Positions 15,630-25,210 of a stretch of 64,000 nucleotides of DNA are shown piece by piece. The stretch is from Chitinibacter sp046530675 (GTDB lineage Bacteria; Pseudomonadota; Gammaproteobacteria; Burkholderiales; Chitinibacteraceae). Position numbers and translations under genes: made by a program. The notes beneath the pieces are model-generated. The model was not told the origin of the DNA. It saw only the letters and a program-made list of their open reading frames with translations, and ran no database searches. The stretch covers positions 930,001 to 994,000 of the forward strand of contig NZ_CP172558.1 in NCBI RefSeq assembly GCF_046530675.1, read 5' to 3'. Within the stretch, counting starts at the first letter, position 1; every line of letters starts with the position of its first letter.

Positions 15630-17919
15630 AACGGGCTTTTTTGCCAAATCCGGCAGGTTTCCCTGCTGGCTTGCCGCCAAACGGTTGACCAGTGGCAGGT
15701 CGGCCTGCAGATTGGTTGCGGGGTATTGCGCCTCCCGCATTTCTGGTTTTGCCCTGCGTGGAATTACTGCGGTTGGGTATCTTGCCGACCGATCCCGGCC
15801 CACCGCCACCACGCGCATTGCCCTTGCCCGCTTGCATGGTTTTTTCCGCAGCCGATTCGGGTGGAATCAGTTGCTTGGGGCCAGTACCGATCAGATCGGC
15901 GCGCCCCATTGCGGTGAGTGCTTCGCGCAACAGCGGCCAGTTTTTCGGGTCGTGATAACGCAGAAACGCTTTGTGAATGCGGCGGCGTTTTTCGTCTTTG
16001 ATGATGTCGACTTTTTCCGAGCTGCGATGGATGCGTTTCAGCGGATTGCGCTTGGTGTGCCACATCGTCGTCGCCATCGCCATCGGCGTCGGCGTGAACG
16101 CCTGCACCTGATCGGGGCGGAAGCTGTTTTTCTTCAGCCACAGAGCCAGATTCATCATGTCCTCATCACTCGTACCCGGATGCGCGGCGATGAAGTAGGG
16201 AATCAGGTACTGCTTCTTGCCAGCCTGCTTGCTGTAGTGGTCAAACATGTCCTTGAAGCGCTCGAAAGTGCCAATGCCGGGTTTCATCATTTTCGACAGC
16301 GGGCCGTCTTCGGTGTGTTCGGGCGCGATTTTCAGGTAGCCGGACACATGATGCGTGACGAGTTCCTTCACATACTCGGGCGATTCAACCGCCAGATCGT
16401 AGCGCAGACCCGAGCCAATGGTGATTTTCTTCACGCCATTGATTTTGCGCGCCTTGCGATACAGCTGAATCAGGCTGCTGTGGTCGGTGTTCAGATTTTC
16501 ACAAATGCCCGGATACACGCAGCTTAAGCGGCGACAGGATTGCTCGATTTTCGGGTCTTTACACGCCAGGCGATACATATTGGCCGTCGGGCCGCCCAGA
16601 TCGCTGATGTGGCCGGTAAAGCCAGCGGTTTTGTCGCGGATTTCTTCGATTTCACGCAGCACCGAGCCTTCGGAGCGACTCTGGATAATCCGCCCTTCGT
16701 GCTCGGTGATCGAACAGAAAGTACAGCCGCCAAAACAGCCGCGCATGATATTGATCGAGAAACGGATCATGTCCCACGCCGGAATCACCTGCTCGCCATA
16801 GCTCGGGTGCGGATTGCGCGCAAAATACTGGTCGAACACATAGTCCATTTCGGCCATTTCGAGCGGAATCGGCGGCGGATTCATCCAGACGTCGCGCTCG
16901 CCGTGCTGCTGAACCAGCGCACGCGCATTGCCGGGGTTCGATTCCAGATGCAAGGTGCGGCTGGCGTGCGCATAGCTAACCGGATCGTAGGTGACGGTTT
17001 CAAACGATGGAATGCGGATGACGGTGCGACCACGAATTTCGCGCCGCGCAGCGAGCCGCGCTTCACGTGAAACAATCTGGATGGTTTTTACTACGTCAGC
17101 GGCGGGGGCTTCAGAAACATCAGCTGCTGAAGCTTTCTGCATTTCGCTTTCATCAGCATACGGGTTGGGGTGTGCGTCGATCTGCCCCGGAATATCGACG
17201 ACCGACGAATCGCGCTCAACCCAGCCTTCCGGCTTCCAGCCGTGCGGCGCGAGGAAGGCAGTGCCGCGCACATCACGGATTTCGCTCATTTTCTCACCCG
17301 CAGCGACGCGCTGTGTCACTTCAACCAGCGCGCGTTCGGCATTGCCGAACAACAGCAAGTCGGCTTTGGAATAAATCAGCGCCGACTGGCGGATTTTGTC
17401 GCTCCAGTAGTCGTATTGCGCGATGCGGCGCAGGCTGGCCTCGATACCACCGGCCATGATTTGCACGCCGGGATACGCCTCGCGGCAGCGCTGGCAATAC
17501 ACATTCAGCGCGCGGTCAGGGCGTTTGCCCGCAATGCCGCCCGCGGTGTAGGCGTCGTCCGAACGCGGCTTTTTGTCGGCCGTGTAGCGATTGATCATCG
17601 AATCCATATTGCCGGCGGTGACGCCGAAATACAGCCGCGGTTTACCGAGCAGCTTGAAGTCATCGGCCGAAGTCCAGTCCGGCTGGCTGATGATGCCAAC
17701 GCGAAACCCCTGCGCTTCGAGCAAGCGCCCGAGCAGCGCCATGCCGAAACTCGGATGGTCGATGTAGGCGTCGCCGGTCACAATGATGATGTCGCACTCA
17801 TCCCAGCCGAGCTGATCCATTTCCTTGCGGCTCATCGGCAGGAAAGGCGCAGGCTGGCGTGGTTTTACGCCTGCGGGTAGTTCGTAAATCGGTTTAAGCG
17901 GGGAATGAGTGGAATTCAT
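15628..17919 (-). CDS. ygiQ: YgiQ family radical SAM protein
   Basis: The 763-residue product carries a B12-binding-like N-terminal part (about 40-200: DECDIIIVTGDAYIDHPSFG) and a radical SAM core with GCFGGCTFCSITEHEGR (the C-x3-C-x2-C 4Fe-4S ligands, about 390-405). The C-terminal 80 residues are a low-complexity Gly/Lys/Asn/Arg tail (GKGNARGGGGPGSVGK) typical of this family. Its substrate is not known. The start is the ATG at 17919. The tail DNA holds a possible degenerate copy of the fixed-spacing repeat near 15721. Confidence 0.95.
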   Translation of the reverse strand: MNSTHSPLKPIYELPAGVKPRQPAPFLPMSRKEMDQLGWDECDIIIVTGDAYIDHPSFGMALLGRLLEAQGFRVGIISQPDWTSADDFKLLGKPRLYFGVTAGNMDSMINRYTADKKPRSDDAYTAGGIAGKRPDRALNVYCQRCREAYPGVQIMAGGIEASLRRIAQYDYWSDKIRQSALIYSKADLLLFGNAERALVEVTQRVAAGEKMSEIRDVRGTAFLAPHGWKPEGWVERDSSVVDIPGQIDAHPNPYADESEMQKASAADVSEAPAADVVKTIQIVSREARLAARREIRGRTVIRIPSFETVTYDPVSYAHASRTLHLESNPGNARALVQQHGERDVWMNPPPIPLEMAEMDYVFDQYFARNPHPSYGEQVIPAWDMIRFSINIMRGCFGGCTFCSITEHEGRIIQSRSEGSVLREIEEIRDKTAGFTGHISDLGGPTANMYRLACKDPKIEQSCRRLSCVYPGICENLNTDHSSLIQLYRKARKINGVKKITIGSGLRYDLAVESPEYVKELVTHHVSGYLKIAPEHTEDGPLSKMMKPGIGTFERFKDMFDHYSKQAGKKQYLIPYFIAAHPGTSDEDMMNLALWLKKNSFRPDQVQAFTPTPMAMATTMWHTKRNPLKRIHRSSEKVDIIKDEKRRRIHKAFLRYHDPKNWPLLREALTAMGRADLIGTGPKQLIPPESAAEKTMQAGKGNARGGGGPGSVGKIPNRSNSTQGKTRNAGGAIPRNQSAGRPATGQPFGGKPAGKPAGFGKKAR

Positions 17920-18046
17920 GGCGACGGCGAATAGGGCTAATCGCGCATTGTCGCAGATTTGGCGATTTATTGCAGCTAAATGCTTGTTTTTTATCAGATA
18001 AAATGGCCAATGCCGCTCAAATAACCGGATAAAAATTAGGGGTTTT

Positions 18047-20473
18047 TTAGCCTGCGCTCGCGAAAGTGGCGCTCGACGGATTGGCGCTGGCGGGCAAAGT
18101 CAGTGTAATTTCAAGGCCTTGCCCCGGCTCGCTGCGCAAAGCAATTTCGCCGCCCAGCTTGCCATGCACCAGCGAATACACCTGATACAGACCCAGCCCG
18201 CTATGCCCCTGGCCAAACTGCGTGGTGTAAAAAGGCTCGAAAGCTTTTTGCTGCAGCTCGCTGGCGATGCCGACGCCGTTATCGCGATACAGCAGTTGCA
18301 GCTGGCCAGCGCCGGTGTACTGGCTGGCAATCTCGACCTGCCCGCTCTGGCCGGGCATAAAGGCGTGGCGCAATGAATTCTCGATCAGCTGCGCCACGAT
18401 CAGCTCGAGTACCGCACGATAACTCAGGATGTGCAGATTCTCATCAAGCTGGTTGTGAAAGCGGATCAGGCTGGCATCGCTGCGCGCGGCATAGCGCGCA
18501 ATCATGTCGTCAACCAAGGATTTAAGGCCAAGCCGCGCAGCCAGCATGGCATCATCGTCGGCTGCCAGCTGGCGCAAATCGCGGATCATATCGCTGGCGC
18601 GATGCGCATTGCGCTGGATAATTTCGGCAATCGTGTGGCCTTCGGCCAGAAACTGCTCCAGCTGCGATTTTTTAACCGCACCCGCATTAAGCAGCTGGCT
18701 GATTTCTGTGCTTTTCTCGCTGAAAGTACTGGCTGCCGTCAGCACGCTGCCCAGCGGGGTATTGAGTTTATGCGCAAAGCCGGCGACCAGATAACCCAGT
18801 GCGGCGAGCTTTTCGGCCTGCACCAGTTTCTGGCTGGCTTGCTGCAAAGCCTGACTGCGCTCGGTCACGCGCTGCTCGAGCACTTCATTCTGATCTTGCA
18901 GCTGCTGATTAAGCTGGGCAATTTCTTGCTGATAAAGCCGCTGCTGATGCTGCGCCAGCGCCCGGCCAGCCAGCAAACCCAGCTGAGCCGCATGCTGCAA
19001 TTCATTGCGTTGCCAGTTGCGCTGCTTATCAAGGTGCTCGAAAGCCAGCACGGCAACGCAGCAGTCATTCAGGCGTACCGGCACCAGAATCAGCGCGCTG
19101 ATGGCCTGCTCCTGCAAACTCAACTCGCTCCATTGCCAGGTATACACATGCTGTGCTGCCGAATGCGCCACGACCATTTCGCCGGATTCAAGGTAACTCA
19201 GCAGCAGATCCAGCTTGCTGCGCGGCAAATCAGGCCCGGGCGGCAGCGATAAACCATCCTGACTCACCCTCATCTGACATTGCAAAGTCTGCCGATCCGC
19301 CGACCATTGCCAGAAGCTGGCCTGCACGACATTGAGCACCTTGCAAGCGGTATGGCACAGCAAATGACTCAAGAAGGGTAAATCGCCCTGCTCGAGCCGG
19401 GCATCGTTAGCCAGATCGAGCAGAATCTGATCGGCGTTTTGCGATAAACCGGCAATCTGGGCAATCTGGGCAATCTGCTGCAAAGGATCGCGCTGCAAGG
19501 ACTGATTGATTAGCCGCTCCAGCTGTTGCGCTTGCCGCTGCATTTGCAGCGCAGTCGCAAAATCCTCCAGCGCCTCACAGACTTCAGCCAGCAGATACAG
19601 CAGCTTCATCCTGACGTGCGAAGCGCCAGCTTGTCTGGCCACCTCCAGCCCCTGATGGACTTGCTGCAATGCTTCTTTAGGTCGCCCCATGCGCAGCAGA
19701 CATTCGGTACGCAACAATAAGGTTTGCGCCAATGCCCAGCGATAACCGGTACGCTCAGCGATCACGCGCGCGGCGTCGAGCGAGGTCATCGCCAGCGAAA
19801 AGACCTGTTTGGCAACATACAACTCGCCAATGCGCATCAATACTTCGGCCTCATCGTCGGCGTGTTTGAGTTCGCGAGCGGTATCGAGTGCAAAATTGAA
19901 CGCAGCCAGCGCTTCAGCACTACGGCGCAGCTTGTGCAGATTCACGCCCAGATTGATATTGGCTTGCAGCAGCAGCCAGCGATCATCGAGCCGGGAACAA
20001 CAGTCTATCGCTTCCTGATGCAGGCGAACCGCCGAAGCCGAATCACCGAGCGCATCATAAATCTGCCCCAGCCCCATTTTGGCCTTTGCCCAGCACACAT
20101 ATTGCTGCGACAACTCGGCGGCCTCCAGGCATCTCGCCCAGGTTTGCATCGCTTCCTGATAGCGCGCGCTGGAATACAAGGCTCGCGCGATCAGATTGAG
20201 CAGGCGGGCTTCTGCGGCAAATAAATGATGACCCTGAGCCATTTGCAGCGCTTCGTACTGCAGGTCAAGCAGGCTGTCGCCATAGCCGATTTGCGAGAGC
20301 AACTCGACTGCAGTAATAAAACCCACTGCATCACGTTCAGCGCGGGTTTGCGCCAGCAACTGATCGAGCGACTGTTGAGCCAGCGCGCGCTCGTTATGCA
20401 AGCGGGATTCGATTTGCGCCACCAGCTGGGCAAATTGCGGAGTCGAACTAAAGGGTTGCTGCATCGCTAACAT
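18047..20473 (-). CDS. soluble sensor histidine kinase with TPR and GAF-like regions
   Basis: The 808-residue product has tetratricopeptide-like repeats (about 40-330), a GAF-like region (about 350-510), a coiled coil (about 515-570), a HisKA-like segment ALGYLVAGFAHKLNTPLGS (the phosphoacceptor His sits in HKLNTPL rather than HELRNPL), and an HATPase domain (about 680-800: ENSLRHAF, DNGVGI, GHSGLGLYQV). There are no membrane helices, so it senses a cytoplasmic signal or partner, perhaps through the TPRs. No response regulator is adjacent. ATGs at 20473 and 20464 are both possible. A TPR-only protein of similar style is at 27924-28952. Confidence 0.85.
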   Translation of the reverse strand: MLAMQQPFSSTPQFAQLVAQIESRLHNERALAQQSLDQLLAQTRAERDAVGFITAVELLSQIGYGDSLLDLQYEALQMAQGHHLFAAEARLLNLIARALYSSARYQEAMQTWARCLEAAELSQQYVCWAKAKMGLGQIYDALGDSASAVRLHQEAIDCCSRLDDRWLLLQANINLGVNLHKLRRSAEALAAFNFALDTARELKHADDEAEVLMRIGELYVAKQVFSLAMTSLDAARVIAERTGYRWALAQTLLLRTECLLRMGRPKEALQQVHQGLEVARQAGASHVRMKLLYLLAEVCEALEDFATALQMQRQAQQLERLINQSLQRDPLQQIAQIAQIAGLSQNADQILLDLANDARLEQGDLPFLSHLLCHTACKVLNVVQASFWQWSADRQTLQCQMRVSQDGLSLPPGPDLPRSKLDLLLSYLESGEMVVAHSAAQHVYTWQWSELSLQEQAISALILVPVRLNDCCVAVLAFEHLDKQRNWQRNELQHAAQLGLLAGRALAQHQQRLYQQEIAQLNQQLQDQNEVLEQRVTERSQALQQASQKLVQAEKLAALGYLVAGFAHKLNTPLGSVLTAASTFSEKSTEISQLLNAGAVKKSQLEQFLAEGHTIAEIIQRNAHRASDMIRDLRQLAADDDAMLAARLGLKSLVDDMIARYAARSDASLIRFHNQLDENLHILSYRAVLELIVAQLIENSLRHAFMPGQSGQVEIASQYTGAGQLQLLYRDNGVGIASELQQKAFEPFYTTQFGQGHSGLGLYQVYSLVHGKLGGEIALRSEPGQGLEITLTLPASANPSSATFASAG

Positions 20474-20586
20474 GCTGAAAGCACACTCGGGTCAATGGCT
20501 TCCAGTGTAGCCTTTGACCTGCCGTTTGCTAGTGCCCACCCTGCGCAACGCCGGCCACAATCAAACCAAGGCGCAAAGAAATAGAT

Positions 20587-20635
20587 GGGTATACGCGTAA
20601 AGAGCATATTAATATTGGCGCCCAAGGATATACCC
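20587..20635. repeat. fixed-spacing element, copy R5 (symmetric form)
   Basis: ATGGGTATA at the left and TATACCCAT at the right form perfect terminal inverted repeats; GGGTAT to ATAC spacing is 43. It starts 3 bases past the O-methyltransferase stop. Confidence 0.8.
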
Positions 20636-20638
20636 ATA

Positions 20639-21304
20639 CTATCGCTTAAAGAGCAAAGTCATCCCGTCGCCAGTCGGCAGAATGCAATGCTCGACGCGCG
20701 CGTCGTCGCGTAGCTGACGGTTAAATTCGTGCAGAATCGCGACGCTGCGCGGGTGGCCGACTTCGGGTTTGGCGACGCGACCATTGAGAAACATATTGTC
20801 CAGAATAATCAGCCCGCGCGGCCGCACCAGTTGCAGTGCGTATTCGTAGTAATTCGGGTAATTGGGCTTGTCGGCGTCGATCAGCATGCAATCAAAAGTA
20901 CCGGCAGCGCCCTCTTCGAGCAAACGGGGTAAAGTTTCTACCGCGCGACCAAGGTGCAGGGTCGTTTGCTGAGCTACCCCGGCTTTTTGCCACCATTGTT
21001 CGGCCTGCGTGGTGAATTCTTCACAAATATCGCAAGCAACGACCTGGCCATCCTCACCCATCGCAATGGCAGCAGCAATCGAGCTATAGCCGAGAAAAGT
21101 GCCGACTTCGATATAGCGTTTGGCGCCAATCAGCCGTAGCAGCCAGATCAGCAAAGCGCCCTGCTCGGGTGCGAGCGACATTTTGGCGACGCGGTGCCCG
21201 ACCGTGGCTTCGCGCAGCTCGCGCAGAATATCGGGCTCGCGCAAGGCCGTATTCAGAAAATAATCGCGTAGCGGCTCGGAAAGGGGGAGGGTCTGGACGG
21301 TCAT
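20639..21304 (-). CDS. class I SAM-dependent O-methyltransferase
   Basis: About 221 residues of the catechol/caffeoyl-CoA O-methyltransferase fold. The SAM loop is YIEVGTFLGYSSIAAA (about 62-77), followed by ACDICEE, and the metal-binding DADKPNYPNYYE (about 140) and LDNMFLNGRV motifs are present. The substrate is unknown. The ATG at 21304 is chosen; a TTG at 21322 would add six residues. Confidence 0.88.
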   Translation of the reverse strand: MTVQTLPLSEPLRDYFLNTALREPDILRELREATVGHRVAKMSLAPEQGALLIWLLRLIGAKRYIEVGTFLGYSSIAAAIAMGEDGQVVACDICEEFTTQAEQWWQKAGVAQQTTLHLGRAVETLPRLLEEGAAGTFDCMLIDADKPNYPNYYEYALQLVRPRGLIILDNMFLNGRVAKPEVGHPRSVAILHEFNRQLRDDARVEHCILPTGDGMTLLFKR

Positions 21305-21383
21305 GAGATGCGGTAACGACAAAAAAGCAATTATACCGCATTGTTTCTACCCCCTGCCCGGTGGGCAGAGGGGCAAGGTTCAA

Positions 21384-23111
21384 TCAGTTATTGAGTTGCT
21401 GCAATAAATCGCGCAATTGCTCTTCATCATCGGCCTTGAGCATTTTGCTGACCACCGGTTTGATCTTGCCCATTTCGGCGGTCAATAATTGTTGCTTCAC
21501 CTTGAGCAACTGGATAGGCAGCATCGAGAAACGCCGCAGACCCAGACCCAGCAACAGCCGAGTCAGCGTCGGATCACCGGCCATTTCACCACACATCGAT
21601 ACCGGTTTGCCGAGTTTGTCGGCGGTGCTGATGATGTGCTTCAGAAAATGCAGTACGCCCGGATTGAGCGGGTCGTACAAATGACTGACCGCGTCATCGT
21701 TGCGGTCAACCGCCAACGAATACTGGATCAGATCATTGGTGCCAATCGAAATGAAATCGAGGTGTTTCAAAAAGACGCCGACTGCCATCGCAGCCGCAGG
21801 CACTTCGATCATACCGCCCAGCTCGATGTTTTCGTCAAAGGCAATGTCTTCGCTCCGCAATTGCGTCTTGATGTCTTCCAGATGCGCGCGGGTTTGCTTG
21901 ACTTCGCTGAGCGCCGACAGCATCGGGATCAACAGCTTGATTTTGCCAAAGGCCGACGCGCGCAATAGCGCTCGCAATTGCGTGCGGAACATTTGCGGCT
22001 CGGCCATGCACAGCCGGATACCGGTCAGCCCCAGCGCCGGATTGGGCGCTTCGCGTTCGAGCTGCCATGACGGAATTTTGTCTTTACCCAGGTCGATGGT
22101 ACGAATCACGACCGGCTTGCCTTGCATCGCCAGCGCGACTTCACGATACGCTTCGAACTGCTCGTCTTCGGTTGGCAGATCGTTTTCTTTCAGGAACAAA
22201 AACTCGGAGCGGAACAGACCGACGCCGCTGGTATTGTTTTCGAGTGCGAGTTCACAATCTTCGGGCAGCTCGATATTCGCGCTCAAATCGATGGTCGTAC
22301 CATCAAGCGTGACGGCAGCCTGCGTACGAATATCCTGCAGTTTGGCTTGCTTGATCAGCCATTCGCCCTGACGCTGCTGATATTCGTTCAAAATCGCCGG
22401 ATCAGGGTCGACAATCACACAACCCTTGATGCCGTCGACGATGATGAGTTCGCCTTCACGAATGATATCCCGCGCATTGCGCAAGGCCAGCACCGAGGGC
22501 AAATCCAGACTGCGCGCCAGAATCGCCGTATGCGAAGTCAATCCACCGACGTCGGTGATGAAGGCTCTATAGCTGGTGTCTTTGAACAACACCATGTCGG
22601 CTGGCGACAGATCATGCGCGACCAGAATGCAGTCGTCGCCATCGCATTGTGGCGCATGCGCGCCGTGTTCGTGCCCGGCCAGCGCCTTGAAAATCCGCTC
22701 GGTAACCTGAATGACGTCGGTGCGTCGTTCGCGCAGATATTCTTCTTCGATTTCGTCAAATTGTGCGAGCAAGACATCAAGTTGCTGTTTGACGGCCCAT
22801 TCGGCATTGCAACGCTGCGTTTCGATAATATGACGCGGGTCTTTCGAGAGCGTGTGATCGTTGAGCAGCATAATGTGCAAGCTAAGGAAAGCGCCCAGCT
22901 CGGCAGGTGCATTATCGGGAATGCTGCCCCAGAGCATTTCCAGCTCCTTGCGGGTATTGCGAATGGCGTCGTCAAAGCGCAGCAATTCGGCAGCCAGGCC
23001 GTCAGCAGGAATCTGGTAATGCAGGATTTCAATGTCGGCATGCGATACCAAATGAGCATGACCAATGGCAATACCACCGCCAACCCCTAAACCATGCAGG
23101 CTAATACTCAT
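21384..23111 (-). CDS. ptsI: PTS enzyme I
   Basis: It takes phosphate from PEP and passes it to HPr. The 575-residue product has the phospho-His motif GGLTSHTAILARSLDLPSV (about 190) and the C-terminal PEP-binding barrel with SIGTNDLIQYSLAVDRNDD and MCGEMAGDP. It follows ptsH by 83 bases on the same strand, and the EIIA-Man gene precedes ptsH, forming the incomplete PTS common in betaproteobacteria, which lacks sugar-specific EIIB/EIIC here and probably serves regulation. AGGAGGGT precedes the ATG. Confidence 0.97.
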   Translation of the reverse strand: MSISLHGLGVGGGIAIGHAHLVSHADIEILHYQIPADGLAAELLRFDDAIRNTRKELEMLWGSIPDNAPAELGAFLSLHIMLLNDHTLSKDPRHIIETQRCNAEWAVKQQLDVLLAQFDEIEEEYLRERRTDVIQVTERIFKALAGHEHGAHAPQCDGDDCILVAHDLSPADMVLFKDTSYRAFITDVGGLTSHTAILARSLDLPSVLALRNARDIIREGELIIVDGIKGCVIVDPDPAILNEYQQRQGEWLIKQAKLQDIRTQAAVTLDGTTIDLSANIELPEDCELALENNTSGVGLFRSEFLFLKENDLPTEDEQFEAYREVALAMQGKPVVIRTIDLGKDKIPSWQLEREAPNPALGLTGIRLCMAEPQMFRTQLRALLRASAFGKIKLLIPMLSALSEVKQTRAHLEDIKTQLRSEDIAFDENIELGGMIEVPAAAMAVGVFLKHLDFISIGTNDLIQYSLAVDRNDDAVSHLYDPLNPGVLHFLKHIISTADKLGKPVSMCGEMAGDPTLTRLLLGLGLRRFSMLPIQLLKVKQQLLTAEMGKIKPVVSKMLKADDEEQLRDLLQQLNN

Positions 23112-23194
23112 CCATTACCCTCCTGATGCTCGCGTGAACGATCACACGGTGATGTCGCCAGCTCTATCGGCCGCGATCATTGTATTCAAATGGC

Positions 23195-23467
23195 TTATTC
23201 ACCTTCGCCAAACTTGTCCGCCACCAGCGCAATCAAGGCTTCCAGTGCCGCATTTTCATCCGGGGCATTGCTGGTATCGATGATGATTTTGCTGCCTTTG
23301 CCGGCGGCCAGCATCATCACGCCCATGATCGATTTGGCATTCACGCGCTTCTGGTTGCGACTCACCCAGACTTCACACTGAAACTGGCTGGCCAGCTGGG
23401 TAAATTTGCTCGATGCCCGGGCGTGCAAGCCCAGTTTATTGACGATTTCTACTTCTTGCTGCGGCAT
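23195..23467 (-). CDS. ptsH: PTS phosphocarrier HPr
   Basis: The 90-residue HPr has the active His15 in NKLGLHARAS and the regulatory Ser46 in AKSIMGVMM, the site used by HPr kinase/phosphorylase. It lies 15 bases after the EIIA gene and upstream of ptsI. hprK is not in the window. Confidence 0.97.
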   Translation of the reverse strand: MPQQEVEIVNKLGLHARASSKFTQLASQFQCEVWVSRNQKRVNAKSIMGVMMLAAGKGSKIIIDTSNAPDENAALEALIALVADKFGEGE

Positions 23468-23482
23468 TATTCTTTTTCCTGA

Positions 23483-23881
23483 TTACGACTGATTGCTGGG
23501 TAACATGTACAAGACGCCTTCAAGTCCACCGGTAATCGCCTTGCTCACTGCCAGCTCCAGCGATTGATGGCTGTACGACAAGGCGCGCACCAGCATCGGC
23601 AGATTTACACCCGCGATGGCTTCGATTTTGCCCGCCTGGATCAGGCGATTGGCGACATTCGATGGTGTACCGCCATAAATGTCGGTCAACAGCAGCACGC
23701 CCGAACCATCGTCGAGTTCGTCAATCAATGCCTGCGCCCGACGCAACACTTCATCGGGATCGTCCGCCTTGCTCACGGCCAACTGACCCAGATTGGGCAA
23801 AGGGCGTCCCATGATGTGCTGTGCACATGTCATCAAAGCTTCGCCCATCGAATAATGGGTCACTATGATTATGCCTACCAT
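23483..23881 (-). CDS. PTS EIIA component, mannose family
   Basis: The 132-residue product matches the EIIA-Man fold: MVGIIIVTHYSMGEAL with His9 as phosphorylation site, and TDIYGGTPSNVANRL. No EIIB, C or D of the mannose family is nearby, so it is likely a regulatory phosphoacceptor at the end of the EI-HPr chain. It is the first gene of the EIIA-ptsH-ptsI operon. Confidence 0.93.
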   Translation of the reverse strand: MVGIIIVTHYSMGEALMTCAQHIMGRPLPNLGQLAVSKADDPDEVLRRAQALIDELDDGSGVLLLTDIYGGTPSNVANRLIQAGKIEAIAGVNLPMLVRALSYSHQSLELAVSKAITGGLEGVLYMLPSNQS

Positions 23882-24004
23882 GCCTGAGTCATTCCTTTTC
23901 TTACCCTTGAATCTACTGACACATCATATAACAGCTTGTCATTATTTAGTCAGTAGCAAAAATGCGAACCCCTGTTGCTGCAACAGTCAGAACCCAGCTT
24001 TGAG

Positions 24005-25210
24005 TCAGCGCAGACGGTAAATATGCGCCGGTTTTTTTAGCCATTTGATTCTGGCCTGCAAACTGGCCGAGAGATAAGCGTCACCCTTGCCATCAATAAT
24101 CAGCGCATCGCTGATTCCGAAACGCTGCGCGTACATCCAGCTCTTGGCAAGCCCGCCGATGAACATCGGCTTGGTCGCGACATCAGAAATCGTCCCGGCG
24201 TTCTGGCTCGGCGGTGCGATTACGCTGACTGCCTGTATGCCCTGCGCCGGCTGGCCGCTGCGCGGATCGATTAGATGGCTATAGCGTTTGCCATTGAGCA
24301 TGAAATACCGTTGGTAATCGCCCGAAGTGCCAATCGCTTCGCCACTTTTGAGCGCAATCGTTGCCATCGCTTCAGGCTGGCGCGGGTGTTGCAGCCCGAC
24401 CGTCCACGGTTCCTGATCTTTTTTGCCCAGCGCCAGCACATTGCCGCCAATATTGATCAGCGCATTGAGCACCCGCTGCTGGCGCAGGTATTTAGCCGAA
24501 TGATCAAGTGCCCAGCCTTTGGCAAAGCCGCCCAGATCAATTTCAACAGCAGGGTTATTACTGCTGATGCTGGTTTGGTCAAACTGCAAATGATCCAAGC
24601 TCGCTTGCGCTGCCAGCAGATCCGTTATTTTTTGCGCATCGGGCGTAACGGGCGCAAAGCTGTCGTTATGAAAGCCCCAGAGACTGACCAGCGCGCCGAC
24701 CGCCGGATTAAACAACTGATCGCTGCGACGGGCATAATTTTGCGCCGCAGTCAGCATGCCGATCAGCTCGATATCGGCGTCAAACGCTTCGCCCTTTTGG
24801 ATCGCAGCATTGAGCCGCGTGATTTCCGATGGCTGCCAGGCGTGCAGCTTGCGATGCAAGCGATCCAGCTCGGCCAAGACTGCACCAGCATGTTTGGCAG
24901 CAACCGCTTCATCGAGGCCATAAATACTGATTTGCACCCGCGTGCCAAAGACGTAGCTTTCCTGCTGGTACAGCTCGTTTTTGCCACAGGCCGTCAGTAA
25001 AAAAACCGTCGCCAGCAACAGGGCACGGCTGAGTGTCTTGCTGCAAAAACCCTTCAACACAGAGACACAGAGGCGCAGAGAAAAGCCAATGAAAGTTCGT
25101 TCAGCGCTCATTTCCCCCCGGCCTTGCACATTGCGGTTTGTTTTTTCGCTGCGGCTCAGCGCCGGATTTTTAGTCTTGAACGCCGACCTTTCCTTCTCTT
25201 TCAAACGCAT
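24005..25210 (-). CDS. apbE: FAD:protein FMN transferase, lipoprotein form
   Basis: ApbE attaches FMN to Thr/Ser of target proteins such as NqrB/C and RnfD/G in the periplasm. The mature part has VFGTRVQISIYG, PAVEIDLGGFAKGWALD, NIGGNVLALG and YSHLIDPRSGQPA, all family motifs. A lipoprotein signal (SRALLLATVFLLTAC) lies about 50 residues inside the frame. The first 50 residues of the longest frame read through a dispersed noncoding repeat (25048-25101) and look spurious; the true start may be the GTG at 25060. The long frame starts at an ATG overlapping the gshB stop, so it is expressed with gshB. Confidence 0.9.
   Translation of the reverse strand: MRLKEKERSAFKTKNPALSRSEKTNRNVQGRGEMSAERTFIGFSLRLCVSVLKGFCSKTLSRALLLATVFLLTACGKNELYQQESYVFGTRVQISIYGLDEAVAAKHAGAVLAELDRLHRKLHAWQPSEITRLNAAIQKGEAFDADIELIGMLTAAQNYARRSDQLFNPAVGALVSLWGFHNDSFAPVTPDAQKITDLLAAQASLDHLQFDQTSISSNNPAVEIDLGGFAKGWALDHSAKYLRQQRVLNALINIGGNVLALGKKDQEPWTVGLQHPRQPEAMATIALKSGEAIGTSGDYQRYFMLNGKRYSHLIDPRSGQPAQGIQAVSVIAPPSQNAGTISDVATKPMFIGGLAKSWMYAQRFGISDALIIDGKGDAYLSASLQARIKWLKKPAHIYRLR
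25048..25101. repeat. dispersed repeat (CACAGAGACACAGAGG type) in the apbE leader
   Basis: The stretch CACAGAGACACAGAGGCGC with flanking GAAAGTTCG is the kind of short intergenic repeat seen in many proteobacterial genomes, often mistranslated as SLRLCVSVLKGF. Only one copy is in this window, so the assignment rests on recognition. Confidence 0.5.
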
